Source: Pseudoalteromonas piscicida
Lineage (GTDB): Bacteria > Pseudomonadota > Gammaproteobacteria > Enterobacterales > Alteromonadaceae
Assembly: GCF_002208135.1 (NCBI RefSeq)
Contig: NZ_CP021646.1
Coordinates: 975,501 to 1,039,500, forward strand
Length of the DNA: 64,000 bases
Direction: 5' to 3'
The translations under genes and the position numbers were made by a program. Numbering within the stretch: position 1 is the stretch's first letter; each line of letters starts with the position of its first letter. This document shows positions 35,398 to 44,968 of the stretch, in pieces. The notes beneath the pieces were generated by a model, which saw only the letters and a program-made list of their open reading frames with translations, searched no databases and had not been told where the DNA came from.

Positions 35398-35901
35398 GTG
35401 ACACAAACTACACAGAAAAGTGGTCTGGTGTGGTTGTGGCTTAGTCTACTGCTTTTTGCAGTAGACTACTTCACCAAAGCACTGGTTATGGCTGAAATGG
35501 AACTCTATGAGTCCATTGATATTTTGCCTATATTCAATCTCACCTACATGCATAACTATGGTGCGGCTTTTAGCTTTTTAAGTGAAGCAGGTGGCTGGCA
35601 ACGTTACTTTTTAAGTGGCATCGCTGTTGCCATTAGCACTTTACTGATTTTTTGGCTACGTAAATTGCCAGCATCAAATTGGAAATTGGGATTGGCCTAT
35701 GCGTTGGTATTAGGTGGTGCTGTAGGGAATTTATACGACCGTATCATTCATGGTTATGTGATTGACTTCCTGCATTTCTATTATCAAGATTGGCACTATC
35801 CAGCGTTTAATGTCGCAGACATGGCCATTGTCGGCGGTGCTGCCCTTTTAATTTTCGATGCCTTTACCAGTGGCGATAAACCACAGGAGAACAATGCGTG
35901 A
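35398..35901 (+). CDS. lspA: Lipoprotein signal peptidase (signal peptidase II)
   Basis: LspA removes the signal peptide of prolipoproteins after lipid attachment, in the inner membrane. The 167-residue protein has four membrane helices and the two catalytic aspartates, D123 in GYVIDFLHF and D141 in FNVADMAI; the GNLYDR motif is also present. The start is GTG behind AGGAGT. Its last four bases overlap the fkpB start (GTGA). Substrates in this window include the lipoproteins BamD and MltD. Confidence 0.97.
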   Translation: MTQTTQKSGLVWLWLSLLLFAVDYFTKALVMAEMELYESIDILPIFNLTYMHNYGAAFSFLSEAGGWQRYFLSGIAVAISTLLIFWLRKLPASNWKLGLAYALVLGGAVGNLYDRIIHGYVIDFLHFYYQDWHYPAFNVADMAIVGGAALLIFDAFTSGDKPQENNA

Positions 35902-36338
35902 GTGAGCAACTAATTGGAGCAAAATCTGAAGTCTTGTTCCATTTTTCAATCAAGTTATCAGACGGTTCAGCAGCAGATTCCACCAAAGTTCACAATAAAC
36001 CCGCTAAGCTATTTATGGGTGATGGCAGCCTGACTGAAAATTTTGAAAAGTGTTTGCTTGGATTAAAAGCGGGCGATGAGAAATCTTTTGAGCTAGAGCC
36101 AGAAGATGCGTTTGGGCAACCAAATCCTGACAACATCTACTATGTTGATAGAAGCAAGTTTGGCGCAGAAACCCCCGCTGAAGTAGGCAGCATCATTGCA
36201 TTTACGCAACCTGATGGTACGGACTTACCTGGATTGATCCGCGAAGTGGCCGGAGACTCGGTGACTGTCGATTTCAATCATCCGCTTGCAGGCCAAAAAG
36301 TAACGTTTGAAGTTGAAATTCTTGAGGTAAATAACTAA
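35898..36338 (+). CDS. fkpB: FKBP-type peptidyl-prolyl isomerase, SlpA/FkpB type
   Basis: 146 residues of the SlyD/SlpA kind: an FKBP core with an inserted chaperone flap domain. Visible are [24 protein letters not shown], shown here only in part as family-typical, [12 protein letters not shown], and FNHPLAG in the middle. The GTG start overlaps the lspA stop, with AGGAGA upstream. It ends one base into ispH (TAATG). Cytosolic proline isomerase and chaperone; the metal-binding His-rich tail of SlyD is absent. Confidence 0.93.
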   Translation: MSEQLIGAKSEVLFHFSIKLSDGSAADSTKVHNKPAKLFMGDGSLTENFEKCLLGLKAGDEKSFELEPEDAFGQPNPDNIYYVDRSKFGAETPAEVGSIIAFTQPDGTDLPGLIREVAGDSVTVDFNHPLAGQKVTFEVEILEVNN

Positions 36339-37267
36339 TGGATATCTTGCTGGCAAACCCGAGAGGATTCTGTGCGGGTGTAGATAGAGCGATCAGTATT
36401 GTTGAGCGTGCGCTCGACATTTTCGAAGCGCCAATTTACGTTCGCCATGAAGTCGTTCATAACAAATATGTTGTTGATGGTCTGAAGTCTCGTGGTGCGG
36501 TATTCGTTGAAGAGTTAAATGAGGTACCAGACGACAGTATTGTTATTTTCAGCGCGCATGGTGTTTCTCAGCAAGTGCGTAATGAAGCGAAGCGCCGAGA
36601 GTTAAAAGTTTTCGATGCGACTTGTCCGTTAGTGACAAAGGTGCATATGGAAGTGACGCGTGCTAGTCGTAGAGGTACTGAGTGTATTTTGATTGGGCAC
36701 CACGGCCACCCTGAAGTTGAGGGGACTATGGGCCAGTATGACAATCCGAACGGTGGTATTTATCTTGTTGAAAAACCAGAGGATGTAGCAACACTCGAAG
36801 TTAAAAATGCTGACAATGTGTTCTATTGTAGTCAAACGACGTTATCGGTAGATGACACTGCGGATGTAATTGATGCACTGCGTAGCAAGTTTCCGAATAT
36901 CAGTGGTCCACGAAAAGATGATATCTGTTATGCCACGCAAAACCGTCAAGATGCGGTTCGCGACTTAGCGGATAAAGTGGAGTTACTGCTTGTAGTCGGT
37001 GCCAAAAATAGTTCTAACTCTAACCGCTTAAGAGAACTTGCGGATAAAATGGGAACTAAGGCATTTCTCATCGATGATGCCTCTTCCATCGAAGAAACTT
37101 GGTTTGATGGCGTTGCTAAGGTTGGTGTAACTGCCGGCGCATCTGCACCTGAAGTGCTGGTTCAACAGGTTATCTCTCGACTTAAAGAGCTTGGTGGGGA
37201 AACGGTAGTTGAGAACCCTGGACAAGAAGAAAATGTCGTGTTTGCCGTACCTGTAGAACTCAGATAA
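36338..37267 (+). CDS. ispH: 4-hydroxy-3-methylbut-2-enyl diphosphate reductase
   Basis: IspH makes IPP and DMAPP from HMBPP, the last step of the MEP isoprenoid pathway. The three cysteines that hold its iron-sulphur cluster are C12 ([10 protein letters not shown]), C96 (DATCPLVTK) and C197 ([11 protein letters not shown]); E126 in HPEVEGT, used for proton transfer, is also present. Length 309 (E. coli 316). It closes the ileS-lspA-fkpB-ispH operon and in many relatives is followed directly by the minor pilin genes; here a two-component pair lies between. Confidence 0.97.
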   Translation: MDILLANPRGFCAGVDRAISIVERALDIFEAPIYVRHEVVHNKYVVDGLKSRGAVFVEELNEVPDDSIVIFSAHGVSQQVRNEAKRRELKVFDATCPLVTKVHMEVTRASRRGTECILIGHHGHPEVEGTMGQYDNPNGGIYLVEKPEDVATLEVKNADNVFYCSQTTLSVDDTADVIDALRSKFPNISGPRKDDICYATQNRQDAVRDLADKVELLLVVGAKNSSNSNRLRELADKMGTKAFLIDDASSIEETWFDGVAKVGVTAGASAPEVLVQQVISRLKELGGETVVENPGQEENVVFAVPVELR

Positions 37268-37280
37268 GAGAGCTAGCACG

Positions 37281-38285
37281 ATGACACCGCGTATCAGGTT
37301 GTTGTCTGCACTATTGAGTGAGCGAGGTGTGCTAGCATTGCTAGTTGCCTCGCAAATCCTGGCCTTTTTATATACGCTGATTTCCGCGACAGCGTTTTGG
37401 CAATCCCTTGGGTTAACTAGCTTATTTATTCATTTTACTGCCTTTTTATCACTTGCCGTGATAGCGATTGTTCGCCACGCTGTTGAGAAGCGCTCAGATC
37501 TCGTTGAAGCTGGTATTCTCATTTTCGTCTTCGTGTTTTGTACTGTTGTCACTAGTACGGCTTTCCCCTATGGGTTTACACTGCTCGGTTGGATTGATGA
37601 AGCACAAATTGAATTGAGCTTATGGCGTAACATCGCAATATGTATTTGTATTATCACGCTTTTCGCGCATTTCTTAGCTATCTTTACCGACAATATTCGT
37701 AAGGTGAAAGCGCTATCCCAGGCGGAGCTTGAAGCGTTACATGCGAGAATTCGCCCACACTTTTTATATAATTCACTCAATACCGTGGCCGAATTGACTC
37801 ATATCGACCCAAATGCTGCAGAAAAGTCAGCATTAGCACTTGCCGATTTATCCCGCGCTGCGATGTCTACACAAAATATTGTTCCGCTGGGAAGTGAAAT
37901 ATCTTTATGCAAAGCGTATTTAGCACTTGAGCAGTGGCGCTTCGCAGAGCGTTTGAGGGTTGAATGGGTGTTAGAAAATGTCTTGGAAAATACACTGATC
38001 CCTGCCTTGATATTACAGCCATTGGTAGAGAATGCGGTGAGTCATGGGGTAGAGCCAAACCCAAACGGAGCGGATATTCGAATTCATATCCACTGTAGTC
38101 ACCACACGTTAACGGTGGTAATTTTTAACAGCTACGACGCCAAATTAAAGCCGACGCACCAAGGGCATGGCATTGGGATAAGTAACATCAGACGTCGCTT
38201 GGCTTTACACTACAATCAACCCATTGATTTTAAAACCGAAGCCAGTCAAGATAGCTATACCGTCAGTTTTTCTCTACCGCTATGA
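37281..38285 (+). CDS. LytS/FimS-type membrane sensor histidine kinase
   Basis: 334 residues with four N-terminal membrane helices (about 17-36, 45-65, 76-100, 115-136) and a His_kinase (PF06580) domain. The phosphoacceptor is H160 in ARIRPHFLYNSLN, and the ATP-binding part has the N box (ILQPLVENAVSHG) and G box (GHGIGISNIRRR). Unlike FimS/AlgZ of P. aeruginosa, which lacks some of these, the ATPase motifs look complete. The stop overlaps the regulator gene by four bases (ATGA), so the two are a cognate pair. Its position before the pilV operon suggests pilus control. Confidence 0.92.
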   Translation: MTPRIRLLSALLSERGVLALLVASQILAFLYTLISATAFWQSLGLTSLFIHFTAFLSLAVIAIVRHAVEKRSDLVEAGILIFVFVFCTVVTSTAFPYGFTLLGWIDEAQIELSLWRNIAICICIITLFAHFLAIFTDNIRKVKALSQAELEALHARIRPHFLYNSLNTVAELTHIDPNAAEKSALALADLSRAAMSTQNIVPLGSEISLCKAYLALEQWRFAERLRVEWVLENVLENTLIPALILQPLVENAVSHGVEPNPNGADIRIHIHCSHHTLTVVIFNSYDAKLKPTHQGHGIGISNIRRRLALHYNQPIDFKTEASQDSYTVSFSLPL

Positions 38286-38971
38286 AAAAAACATTAATAT
38301 CTTACCTAATTGTGGATGATGAGCCACTGGCAAGAGCTCGTGTTAAACGATTAATGCAAAAGCATATCGGCTTTCGCTGTATCGGTGAAGTTGATTGCGC
38401 AGGTAGTGTGGAAGCGCTACTAAACCAAGAGTCTGTGCAGCTTATTTTTCTTGATATTTCGATGCCAGGTCAGTCAGGTGTTGAGTTTGCAAGTCACTTG
38501 CGTGAGCAATTCCCTAGGATGAAAATCGTGTTTCTAACGGCGCATCCGGAATATGCGTTAGAAGCATTTGAACTGCACGCCAATGGCTATCTCGTGAAGC
38601 CGCTAGATAGTGATAAGCTTGATGCTTTATTGACTACTATCTTTCCGAGTATGGAGACGCTCAGTTATTACGTTGGCAGTGAGTTGCGTCACATTCAGGT
38701 ATCAGATGTTATTGTTGCCGAGGCGGATGAAAAATACACGCGAGTAACATTGAGTTCGGGCCTTCAAGCGCTCATTGACATGTCACTCAAGTCACTTTTA
38801 GATAAGTTTCCGACACATTTTATTCAAATCCATCGCCGCACGCTAGTTAAGCGAACAAACATCTCTGCTTTGGAATTACATGAACAAAAGCACTATGTTT
38901 GTCTCAAGTCACTTCCCAATCGCTATGAAGTGAGCCGTAGAGCTTACACCCAGCTAAAAGCATTGTTTTGA
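38282..38971 (+). CDS. LytTR-family response regulator (AlgR/LytR type)
   Basis: 229 residues: an N-terminal receiver domain with D58 in IFLDISMPGQSG, the acidic pair VDDEP at residues 11-15 and K107 in YLVKPLD, then a LytTR DNA-binding domain from about residue 125 with EADEKYTRVTL, RTLVKRTNI and the closing SRRAY segment. It is the partner of the kinase that it overlaps. AlgR of P. aeruginosa, the same architecture, activates the fimU-pilVWXY1E operon; here the regulator gene stands 118 bases before pilV. An AlgR-like site in that gap supports a direct link. Confidence 0.93.
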   Translation: MKKTLISYLIVDDEPLARARVKRLMQKHIGFRCIGEVDCAGSVEALLNQESVQLIFLDISMPGQSGVEFASHLREQFPRMKIVFLTAHPEYALEAFELHANGYLVKPLDSDKLDALLTTIFPSMETLSYYVGSELRHIQVSDVIVAEADEKYTRVTLSSGLQALIDMSLKSLLDKFPTHFIQIHRRTLVKRTNISALELHEQKHYVCLKSLPNRYEVSRRAYTQLKALF

Positions 38972-38990
38972 GTGTAAAGCGGCGAACAAG

Positions 38991-38999
38991 CCGTTCATC
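38991..38999 (+). promoter_or_regulatory. AlgR-like binding site upstream of pilV
   Basis: CCGTTCATC matches the AlgR site CCGTTCGTC at 8 of 9 bases. It lies within an imperfect dyad, GGCGAAC-AAGCC-GTTCATCGCC. It stands just after the regulator gene and about 40 bases before a candidate promoter of the pil operon. Function is inferred. Confidence 0.4.
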
Positions 39000-39029
39000 G
39001 CCTCAATAGACCTTTCATACTATCTCTAG

Positions 39030-39057
39030 TTGAGTTTCCAAGACGACTGTTTACACT
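39030..39057 (+). promoter_or_regulatory. Candidate promoter of the pilVWXY1E operon
   Basis: TTGAGT, 16 bases, TACACT. Both elements depart from consensus, as is common for activated promoters. The pilV ATG is about 30 bases further on. Confidence 0.4.
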
Positions 39058-39088
39058 GAAACTAGGGTAATTGAATTTTGGTTGAGAT

Positions 39089-39646
39089 ATGCATATTTCG
39101 CTAAAGCAACATGGCTTCACTCTGTTGGAAGTGCTTATTGCTTTTATGATTTTAAGCTTTGGGCTGCTTGGTGCTGTGGCACTACAAGCAAAAGCTAAAC
39201 AAGCAAGTTTTGACTCTATGCAGCGAGCCGCAGCGGTTGAGCTTGCCAGTGACATCATACACAGAATAAGAGCAAACGATGCGGCAAATATAACCACACT
39301 CTACGACGTAGACTTTACGAGTACCGAAAACGTTCAGGCAAACACTACGTGTTATACACAGCGCTGTAATGCAGCAACGCTTGCGAAGACAGATATTGCT
39401 AATTGGCGTCAAGCTATAAGGGCAAGGGAAAATACTGGCTCATTGGATAACGCGGTTGTGTGTATTAACCCCACCTCAGTTGCCGGTAATACATCAGGGG
39501 TAAATGTGCAGGTCATTGTCACTTGGCGAGGTCGTCAAGCCATGACAGCCCTTGCGGATAATCCCGCGGGAGGTTGTGGCACGGTTGATAATAGACGCAG
39601 AGCAGTAGTCATGGACACATTTGTCTTAATTAGGAGTGCGCCATGA
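39089..39646 (+). CDS. pilV: Minor type IV pilin PilV
   Basis: 185 residues with a class III (prepilin) signal: a short basic leader ending in G, then FTLLEVLIAFMILSFGLLG, with the conserved E5. The LQAKAKQASFDSMQRAAA helix and the RIRAND segment are typical of PilV. With PilW, PilX, PilE and PilY1 it forms the tip complex that primes pilus assembly. The four-base overlap with pilW (ATGA) shows coupling. It is the first gene of the operon. Confidence 0.92.
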   Translation: MHISLKQHGFTLLEVLIAFMILSFGLLGAVALQAKAKQASFDSMQRAAAVELASDIIHRIRANDAANITTLYDVDFTSTENVQANTTCYTQRCNAATLAKTDIANWRQAIRARENTGSLDNAVVCINPTSVAGNTSGVNVQVIVTWRGRQAMTALADNPAGGCGTVDNRRRAVVMDTFVLIRSAP

Positions 39647-40649
39647 AAAGGATGCTAGGGTTTACTTTATTAGAAATAATGATCGCCATGTTCATTGGTG
39701 TGATGTTATTGGCAGGTGTTATAGCAACCTACATAGGCATGAAAGCGACGACCAACGACACCATGAGTATTGGAGAGTTACAGGAAAAAGGACGTTTAGC
39801 GCTTTCTATTATGAGGCGGGATATCGAACAAGTTGGCTTTTGGGGGACTTTTTACGATCAAGGTTTCACGAATGATAATCAAGCCGCTCCAGCTAACCCT
39901 GGAAGTGACTGCTCTGGCGGGATAAACAATGGTAGTTTTCCGAACAATCAGCCCGCTAATTTCAGGCCTATTTGGGCAACATTCACAACAAATGCAACGG
40001 CAATGGGGTGCATAACCAAAGCTCGACCACAGTCAGAAGTTTTACAGGTGAAGTTTTTGGAAGGGAGCCCCGTAGTGGTAACGGGCCTTGTGCCAGATGC
40101 AGGAGCGATCCAATCAACTAGATATTATTTTATTGCGCAGCAAGAGCAAGCTGAATTTATCGCGGGGGCAATGTCGGGAATATGCCAAGCGTTAACGCGA
40201 CACTTTGGCCATATAGTCACCATGTATATTACGTAAGTGAAGAACAACAAGTGATTAATAATCGCACGATTACTATCCCAGTTCTAAGAAGGCAAAGGTT
40301 GCATGTGAACGGGGGTATGAAGGATGAATTAGTGATTGAAGGCGTTGAGCAAATTCGGTTTGTTTTTGGTTTAGATACTAACTTTGACGGTCGAGTTGAT
40401 AGATATAGAAATACAACAAATATGTCTGACTCTGACTGGGGAAACACACGGGGGATCTTATCACTACAATTGTTTGTACTGGTAAGGGTTTTAGAACCGG
40501 ATGTTGACTTCGGGGTGCAGAAGCGAAGTTACGTATTGGGTAATGACCCCGGTAAAAGGACGTTGACTTATAACGATGCCTTTAGACGTACCGTATTTTC
40601 AACCACAATATCAATGTACAACATGGGGGGCTCAGCATGGGAAATGTAA
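39643..40649 (+). pseudogene. pilW: Minor type IV pilin PilW, split by a frameshift
   Basis: The first part (39643-40236) has the prepilin signal (RMLGFTLLEIMIAMFIGVML) and the PilW pattern RRDIEQVGFWG. It runs out of family match near base 40165. The C-terminal part follows in another frame (about 40161-40649): GNMPSVNATLWPYSHHVYYV, then the LRRQRL and VEQIRFVFGLD segments usual in PilW. One more G in the G5 run at 40163-40167 would join them into a protein of about 335 residues. It is therefore one gene with a one-base loss, real or a consensus error. If real, surface piliation should suffer. Confidence 0.85.
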
Positions 40650-41098
40650 AGCAGCGGGGGGTAGTACTGATCATGGCCATGGTCATGGTAGTCGCAATAA
40701 TGGCTGTTGCAGTGACGTTGATGAGCACTAGTACATTGGATATAAAAATGACCCATGCCGTCATGGAACGAGAAGAAGCGGAAAACTTACTATTTGGTGA
40801 AATGCAAAGATTAATTCAGCAAGAGCAGCCACGTCCTGACAATATTTTTTTGCGTTCAAGGCAGCAGTTAGCTGACGAAGGCACAACGGTGCGAACGCCT
40901 AATGGTTTACAAGCCACTGTAACTAACCTCAATAATGGAGAGTTAGAGCTGTTTTGTCCTCGTCAATATGACTATACAGAGGGGTTTGTATGCAACATGA
41001 CGGAAGTTGAAGCCACTGTGACATATGGTGATAGGGGACGTCATAACGTCACCATCGTGATGGGAATTGGTCAGGAAATTGTGAGCGTTTCGAATTAA
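40637..41098 (+). CDS. pilX: Minor type IV pilin PilX
   Basis: 153 residues. PilX proteins have an N-terminal membrane helix preceded by RGVVLIMAMVMVV rather than the GFTL-E start, and then the EREEAENLL segment, all present here. It is the third pilin of the priming complex. The ATG overlaps the end of pilW by 13 bases; pilY1 follows 22 bases after the stop. Confidence rests on position as much as on sequence, since PilX is poorly conserved. Confidence 0.88.
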   Translation: MGNVKQRGVVLIMAMVMVVAIMAVAVTLMSTSTLDIKMTHAVMEREEAENLLFGEMQRLIQQEQPRPDNIFLRSRQQLADEGTTVRTPNGLQATVTNLNNGELELFCPRQYDYTEGFVCNMTEVEATVTYGDRGRHNVTIVMGIGQEIVSVSN

Positions 41099-41120
41099 CA
41101 GCCTTTTTCGAGTAACTGAT

Positions 41121-44100
41121 ATGAATAAGTTAATATACACAATAGTTGCATTAATGGCGCTATTACAAGTGGCTCAAGCAGAAGATATTGAGCTTTATGT
41201 AAAACATAATGTATCTACTCGCGAGCAACCTCGGGTACTTATGCTGTTCGATACATCAGGCAGTATGGCGTGGGACTCTCAAAATGGTAAGGTGTGCTAT
41301 GAGCGTTACTCGTATCGCGTTTGGAATGGTTGGTACTATGAAAGGCGCTATGGCTATCGAACGGCGGAGTGTTTTAACGGCAGCAATTGTTATCAAAAAA
41401 ATTATTATGGTAATACAGTTCAAGGCTGTGCGGATAGCCGCTTAAAAGTAGCACAAAATGCGATGCGCAGTTTAGTTAATGATAATGACGATATTAGATT
41501 TGGCCTGTCGCGGCTATACTCATCAAGTGGCGGTTATATTTTAAATGGGATTGGCAGTAGTCGCAGTGATATTGTCGATAAAATCAACGCATTGCCAGCA
41601 AATGGCTCTACACCGCTGTCAGAAACTCTCTGGGAGTTATATAACTATCTTAAAGGTGGCGATGTATATTGGGGAACCAATGGCGGAAATGACCGGGATA
41701 AAGGGGTTGAGCGTAGCGGCGACTATATTTCCGCTTTTACGCCGATACGCGGCGAAGAAGAGCGATGTGATACTTCCATAAACTTAATTTTGATGACAGA
41801 CGGTGATCCTACCAGCGACACTGACTCCAACACGAGTATTGTTAATGAGTATTACTCGGTTTATAGGGCGTATCCTAACTATTTCGACATCAATGAAGGC
41901 TCTGGTGTTACCAGAAACTATTTACCAGCCTTGGCTAAAACAATGCGTGGCACGTCTCAAGTCAAAGTTGACTTATATCCTTCTACACCAGATGAGGAGG
42001 ACTTTGCACGAGTCTTTACGATTGGTTTTGGCAACGGTATGTCTAGTACAGGTAAAGCGTTGCTTGCGGAGACAGCAAAGGAAGGAGGGGGCCAATACCT
42101 GCATGCCAATACTGCAAATGAACTCTCGGATGTGCTCAAAACCACGATTACCAATATCAGAAATGTAAGTGCAAGTTTTAGTTCACCAACGGTGTCTGCC
42201 AATGCTGAAGATCAAACCCAAACAGGGGATGCGCTTTACTACACTCAGTTTAAACCAGAAACACATACTCGTTGGCGTGGCAACCTGAAAAAGCTCAAGT
42301 TTGTGGGTACAGAAATAGTAGGTCAGGAGCGAACCAAAGCGATAGATAACAAGGGGGCTATTGATAGCAATATCACAACGTATTGGTCGCAAGCACAATC
42401 AAAGGATGGCAACAACATAGAAAAAGGAGGAGTTAACTATGCCCTTGAAAATCAAGTTGCCAGAAAAGTACTCTCTGATTTTGGTGGCAGTGATTTAGTT
42501 GACTTCACTTATAATAACGCCGAAAGTGCCTATGGTAATCTAACCAAACTTGCCGCAGCAATGGAACTAAGTGGTGCAAGTAAAAGTGAGATACAAAGTA
42601 TTTTTAATTGGGCGATAGGCCAAGACGTCGATGACGATGATGGTGATGGTCTAAGAGCTGAAAGAAGACCAGACATATTCGCCGATCCCCTACATTCAAA
42701 GCCTGCAACGGTCGACTATGGCAATGGCGATATTCGCGTGCTCATTGGCACCAACGCGGGGATGCTTCACATGTTTAAAGACCAAGGGAATAGCGTGAGT
42801 GAAAGCTGGGCATTTATCCCTGGTTCTTTATTACCTATTCTGAATCCAGTCAAAACACGTAAAGCAGAAACTAAACTGTATGGCCTAGATGGTCCTATTA
42901 CAGTGTACTTCCATGATGTGAATAAAAATCGCAAAGTAGAGGCGGGTGATAAGGTTTGGGCTTTCGTGGGGATGCGTCGCGGCGGCAATAAATACTATGG
43001 TTTTGATATTACCAATCCGGACTCGCCTAAACTATTGTGGGGAGGGCCTATTTCTGGTGATTCAAAGAAGTTTAAGAATTTAGGACAAACCTGGTCCAAA
43101 CCGGTGGTGACGTTCATTGAAAAGCAAAAGGATAGACCGGTATTGGTTTTTGCAGCAGGGTATAATACCAATAAAGACAATGTTTCGCGTAGCGATGATA
43201 ATGATAAAGGTGTAGGGGTTTACATGGTTGATATCATGTCAAACAACGCTGATATTGTTTGGTCGCTTACTGGAGATGCGTTCAAAGGTAAGCACAGTAT
43301 TGTTGCGGAACCAACGTTAACGGACTCAGATTACGATGGCTATATTGACAGGATTTATTTAGCGGATACCGCAGGGAGTATCTGGAGAATTGATATACCC
43401 GGTCCAAATCCATCTGATAGTAAAGAGCCTTGGACTCATTTCGAGTTGGCGCGCTTGGGTAGTAGCTTTGCAGATGAAGATAGACGTTTCTTTTATCGTC
43501 CTAACGTTGCTCGTACCTTCTACAGTAAAGTAACAGAGACTAGATATAACGGAAGTTTGATTAAAGAGCGCAGAGATACGCCCTTTGATGCCATTGTTAT
43601 TGGGAGTGGAAATCGCTCTAAGCCGACAGACTCAAGTGTTACCGACTATCTTTTTATGATTAGGGACATACACACGAAGACTCAGTCCTTTGTAAATGAT
43701 ATTCCAGAGCCGATATTAATTTCTGATTTAATGGAAATGAAAAATGACCCATTTGGAAATGCTGTGGATGATATCGACGACTTTATTGAACTAGAAGTCG
43801 ATCTCGCCAAGTTTAACGGGTGGAAGTATCAGTTATCAGGAGGTGAAAAATCGCTCTCTGGTGCTACTGTCATTGGCGGAGTCGCTTACTTTACTTCATT
43901 TACACCAGCAGATCAGACTACCCAGCAATGTACATTAACGGGTGGTAAAGGGCAGCTTTACATGTTCCATTTACATTATGGCACAGGGAAAACTTACGTG
44001 ACCTCACAAGACTTACCAGATACGCCGACTCTAGTTGTGCGTAAAGACGGAGAAGGTAAAAGAGTTCCTTATATAGCAGGTCCTGGGATCATAGCTGAAG

Positions 44101-44255
44101 ACAGCAATCCATTTGTACCGCCAGGAATACCTGGAGAACCTGTGCCAGTTGTAGGAGATAATGGTAAGGTTGTCATCTTTAAAAATAAGACTTCGGGTAT
44201 CAGAACAAAACAACTTTACATTTATAAGAGGGAAGATAGCGATGAGAAAAAATAG
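41121..44255 (+). CDS. pilY1: PilY1 type IV pilus tip adhesin
   Basis: 1044 residues with a signal peptide (cut near AQA, residue 20). The N-terminal half is a von Willebrand A-like domain with the metal-site start LFDTSGSM (residues 42-49) and an inserted Cys- and Tyr-rich loop at about 56-110. The C-terminal half is the PilY1 beta-propeller that begins near [13 protein letters not shown]; a calcium-binding DSDYDGYID loop lies near residue 738, equivalent to the one that controls pilus retraction in P. aeruginosa. It sits at the pilus tip and senses surface contact. The last 14 bases overlap pilE. Confidence 0.94.
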   Translation: MNKLIYTIVALMALLQVAQAEDIELYVKHNVSTREQPRVLMLFDTSGSMAWDSQNGKVCYERYSYRVWNGWYYERRYGYRTAECFNGSNCYQKNYYGNTVQGCADSRLKVAQNAMRSLVNDNDDIRFGLSRLYSSSGGYILNGIGSSRSDIVDKINALPANGSTPLSETLWELYNYLKGGDVYWGTNGGNDRDKGVERSGDYISAFTPIRGEEERCDTSINLILMTDGDPTSDTDSNTSIVNEYYSVYRAYPNYFDINEGSGVTRNYLPALAKTMRGTSQVKVDLYPSTPDEEDFARVFTIGFGNGMSSTGKALLAETAKEGGGQYLHANTANELSDVLKTTITNIRNVSASFSSPTVSANAEDQTQTGDALYYTQFKPETHTRWRGNLKKLKFVGTEIVGQERTKAIDNKGAIDSNITTYWSQAQSKDGNNIEKGGVNYALENQVARKVLSDFGGSDLVDFTYNNAESAYGNLTKLAAAMELSGASKSEIQSIFNWAIGQDVDDDDGDGLRAERRPDIFADPLHSKPATVDYGNGDIRVLIGTNAGMLHMFKDQGNSVSESWAFIPGSLLPILNPVKTRKAETKLYGLDGPITVYFHDVNKNRKVEAGDKVWAFVGMRRGGNKYYGFDITNPDSPKLLWGGPISGDSKKFKNLGQTWSKPVVTFIEKQKDRPVLVFAAGYNTNKDNVSRSDDNDKGVGVYMVDIMSNNADIVWSLTGDAFKGKHSIVAEPTLTDSDYDGYIDRIYLADTAGSIWRIDIPGPNPSDSKEPWTHFELARLGSSFADEDRRFFYRPNVARTFYSKVTETRYNGSLIKERRDTPFDAIVIGSGNRSKPTDSSVTDYLFMIRDIHTKTQSFVNDIPEPILISDLMEMKNDPFGNAVDDIDDFIELEVDLAKFNGWKYQLSGGEKSLSGATVIGGVAYFTSFTPADQTTQQCTLTGGKGQLYMFHLHYGTGKTYVTSQDLPDTPTLVVRKDGEGKRVPYIAGPGIIAEDSNPFVPPGIPGEPVPVVGDNGKVVIFKNKTSGIRTKQLYIYKREDSDEKK

Positions 44256-44679
44256 TACCCTACACAAAATGATATCAGGCTTTACCCTGATTGAAGTAAT
44301 GATAGTGGTGGTGATCATCGGTATTCTCTCTGCGATTGCGTACCCTAATTACACAGAATATGTAAGAAGAGGAGCAAGAGCAGACGCCATGACTTTGTTA
44401 CTTGATGCTGCGAATAAGCAAGAGCAGTTTTTTGTTGATAATAGAGCTTACAGCGATAATCTAGCGGCAATCGGTGTAGCGACGGCAACGGAAAACGGTT
44501 ACTTCAATGTAACCCTTGAAAACGTCACTGCAGATACCTTTAGAATCGTTGCAACTGCCGTTGCAGGACCGGTTCGAGGAGATGAACAGTGTCCTGCTTT
44601 AACCATCGATGAACTCGGAATTCGAGGTGTCGCTGGGACAACGAATCAAGATGATATAGACAGGTGTTGGGAGCGTTAA
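44242..44679 (+). CDS. pilE: Minor type IV pilin PilE
   Basis: 145 residues counted from the ATG at 44242, which is preceded by GAGGGA; a longer open frame from 44161 runs inside pilY1 and is rejected. The prepilin motif is [16 protein letters not shown], with G(-1) and E5, followed by [20 protein letters not shown], the usual PilE helix. Two cysteines near the end (EQCPALTI and DRCWER) make the D-loop disulphide. It is the last gene of the pilV operon, as in Pseudomonas. Confidence 0.93.
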   Translation: MRKNSTLHKMISGFTLIEVMIVVVIIGILSAIAYPNYTEYVRRGARADAMTLLLDAANKQEQFFVDNRAYSDNLAAIGVATATENGYFNVTLENVTADTFRIVATAVAGPVRGDEQCPALTIDELGIRGVAGTTNQDDIDRCWER

Positions 44680-44686
44680 TTTTCTC

Positions 44687-44709
44687 GGGGGAGTAGTTGA
44701 CTCCCCTTT
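44687..44709 (+). terminator. Terminator of the pil operon
   Basis: GGGGAG, loop TAGTTGA, CTCCCC, then TTTG. The stem is strong and the T-tract short. Confidence 0.55.
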
Positions 44710-44724
44710 GTATTAACACTACTT

Positions 44725-44966
44725 AACCTGAGGTTTGGATAAGAAGTGAGCTAAGTCATTGTTTTTTAATCACCTTAAACTATCTTCTTATCTAGCCAGA
44801 GAGTTTTGGGGATAACTCCGCTCTCGCGTCCTGCTACCGCCCTTTTACCTACATCCTGTAGACAAGGCGAATTTACGCACCAATAGCTGGCTATTGGAAG
44901 TGAATTCAACGCAGTTAGCGCTAAAACTGGCTGCTAGAAAGGCATTAATTATCCGAAGCTCAGGTT
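44725..44966. mobile_element. MITE-like element with terminal inverted repeats
   Basis: The ends are AACCTGAGGTTTGGATAA and TTATCCGAAGCTCAGGTT, inverted repeats that match at 16 of 18 positions. Each end is flanked by ACTT, which fits a 4-base target duplication. Inside there is no gene. There are further inverted pairs, such as CCAATAGC-TG-GCTATTGG (about 44880-44897) and CTAGCCAG near 44793 against CTGGCTGCTAG near 44926. The whole element of about 242 bases could thus form a long imperfect hairpin. It lies between the convergent pilE and fimT-like genes, right at the end of the latter. Confidence 0.65.
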
Positions 44967-44968
44967 AC

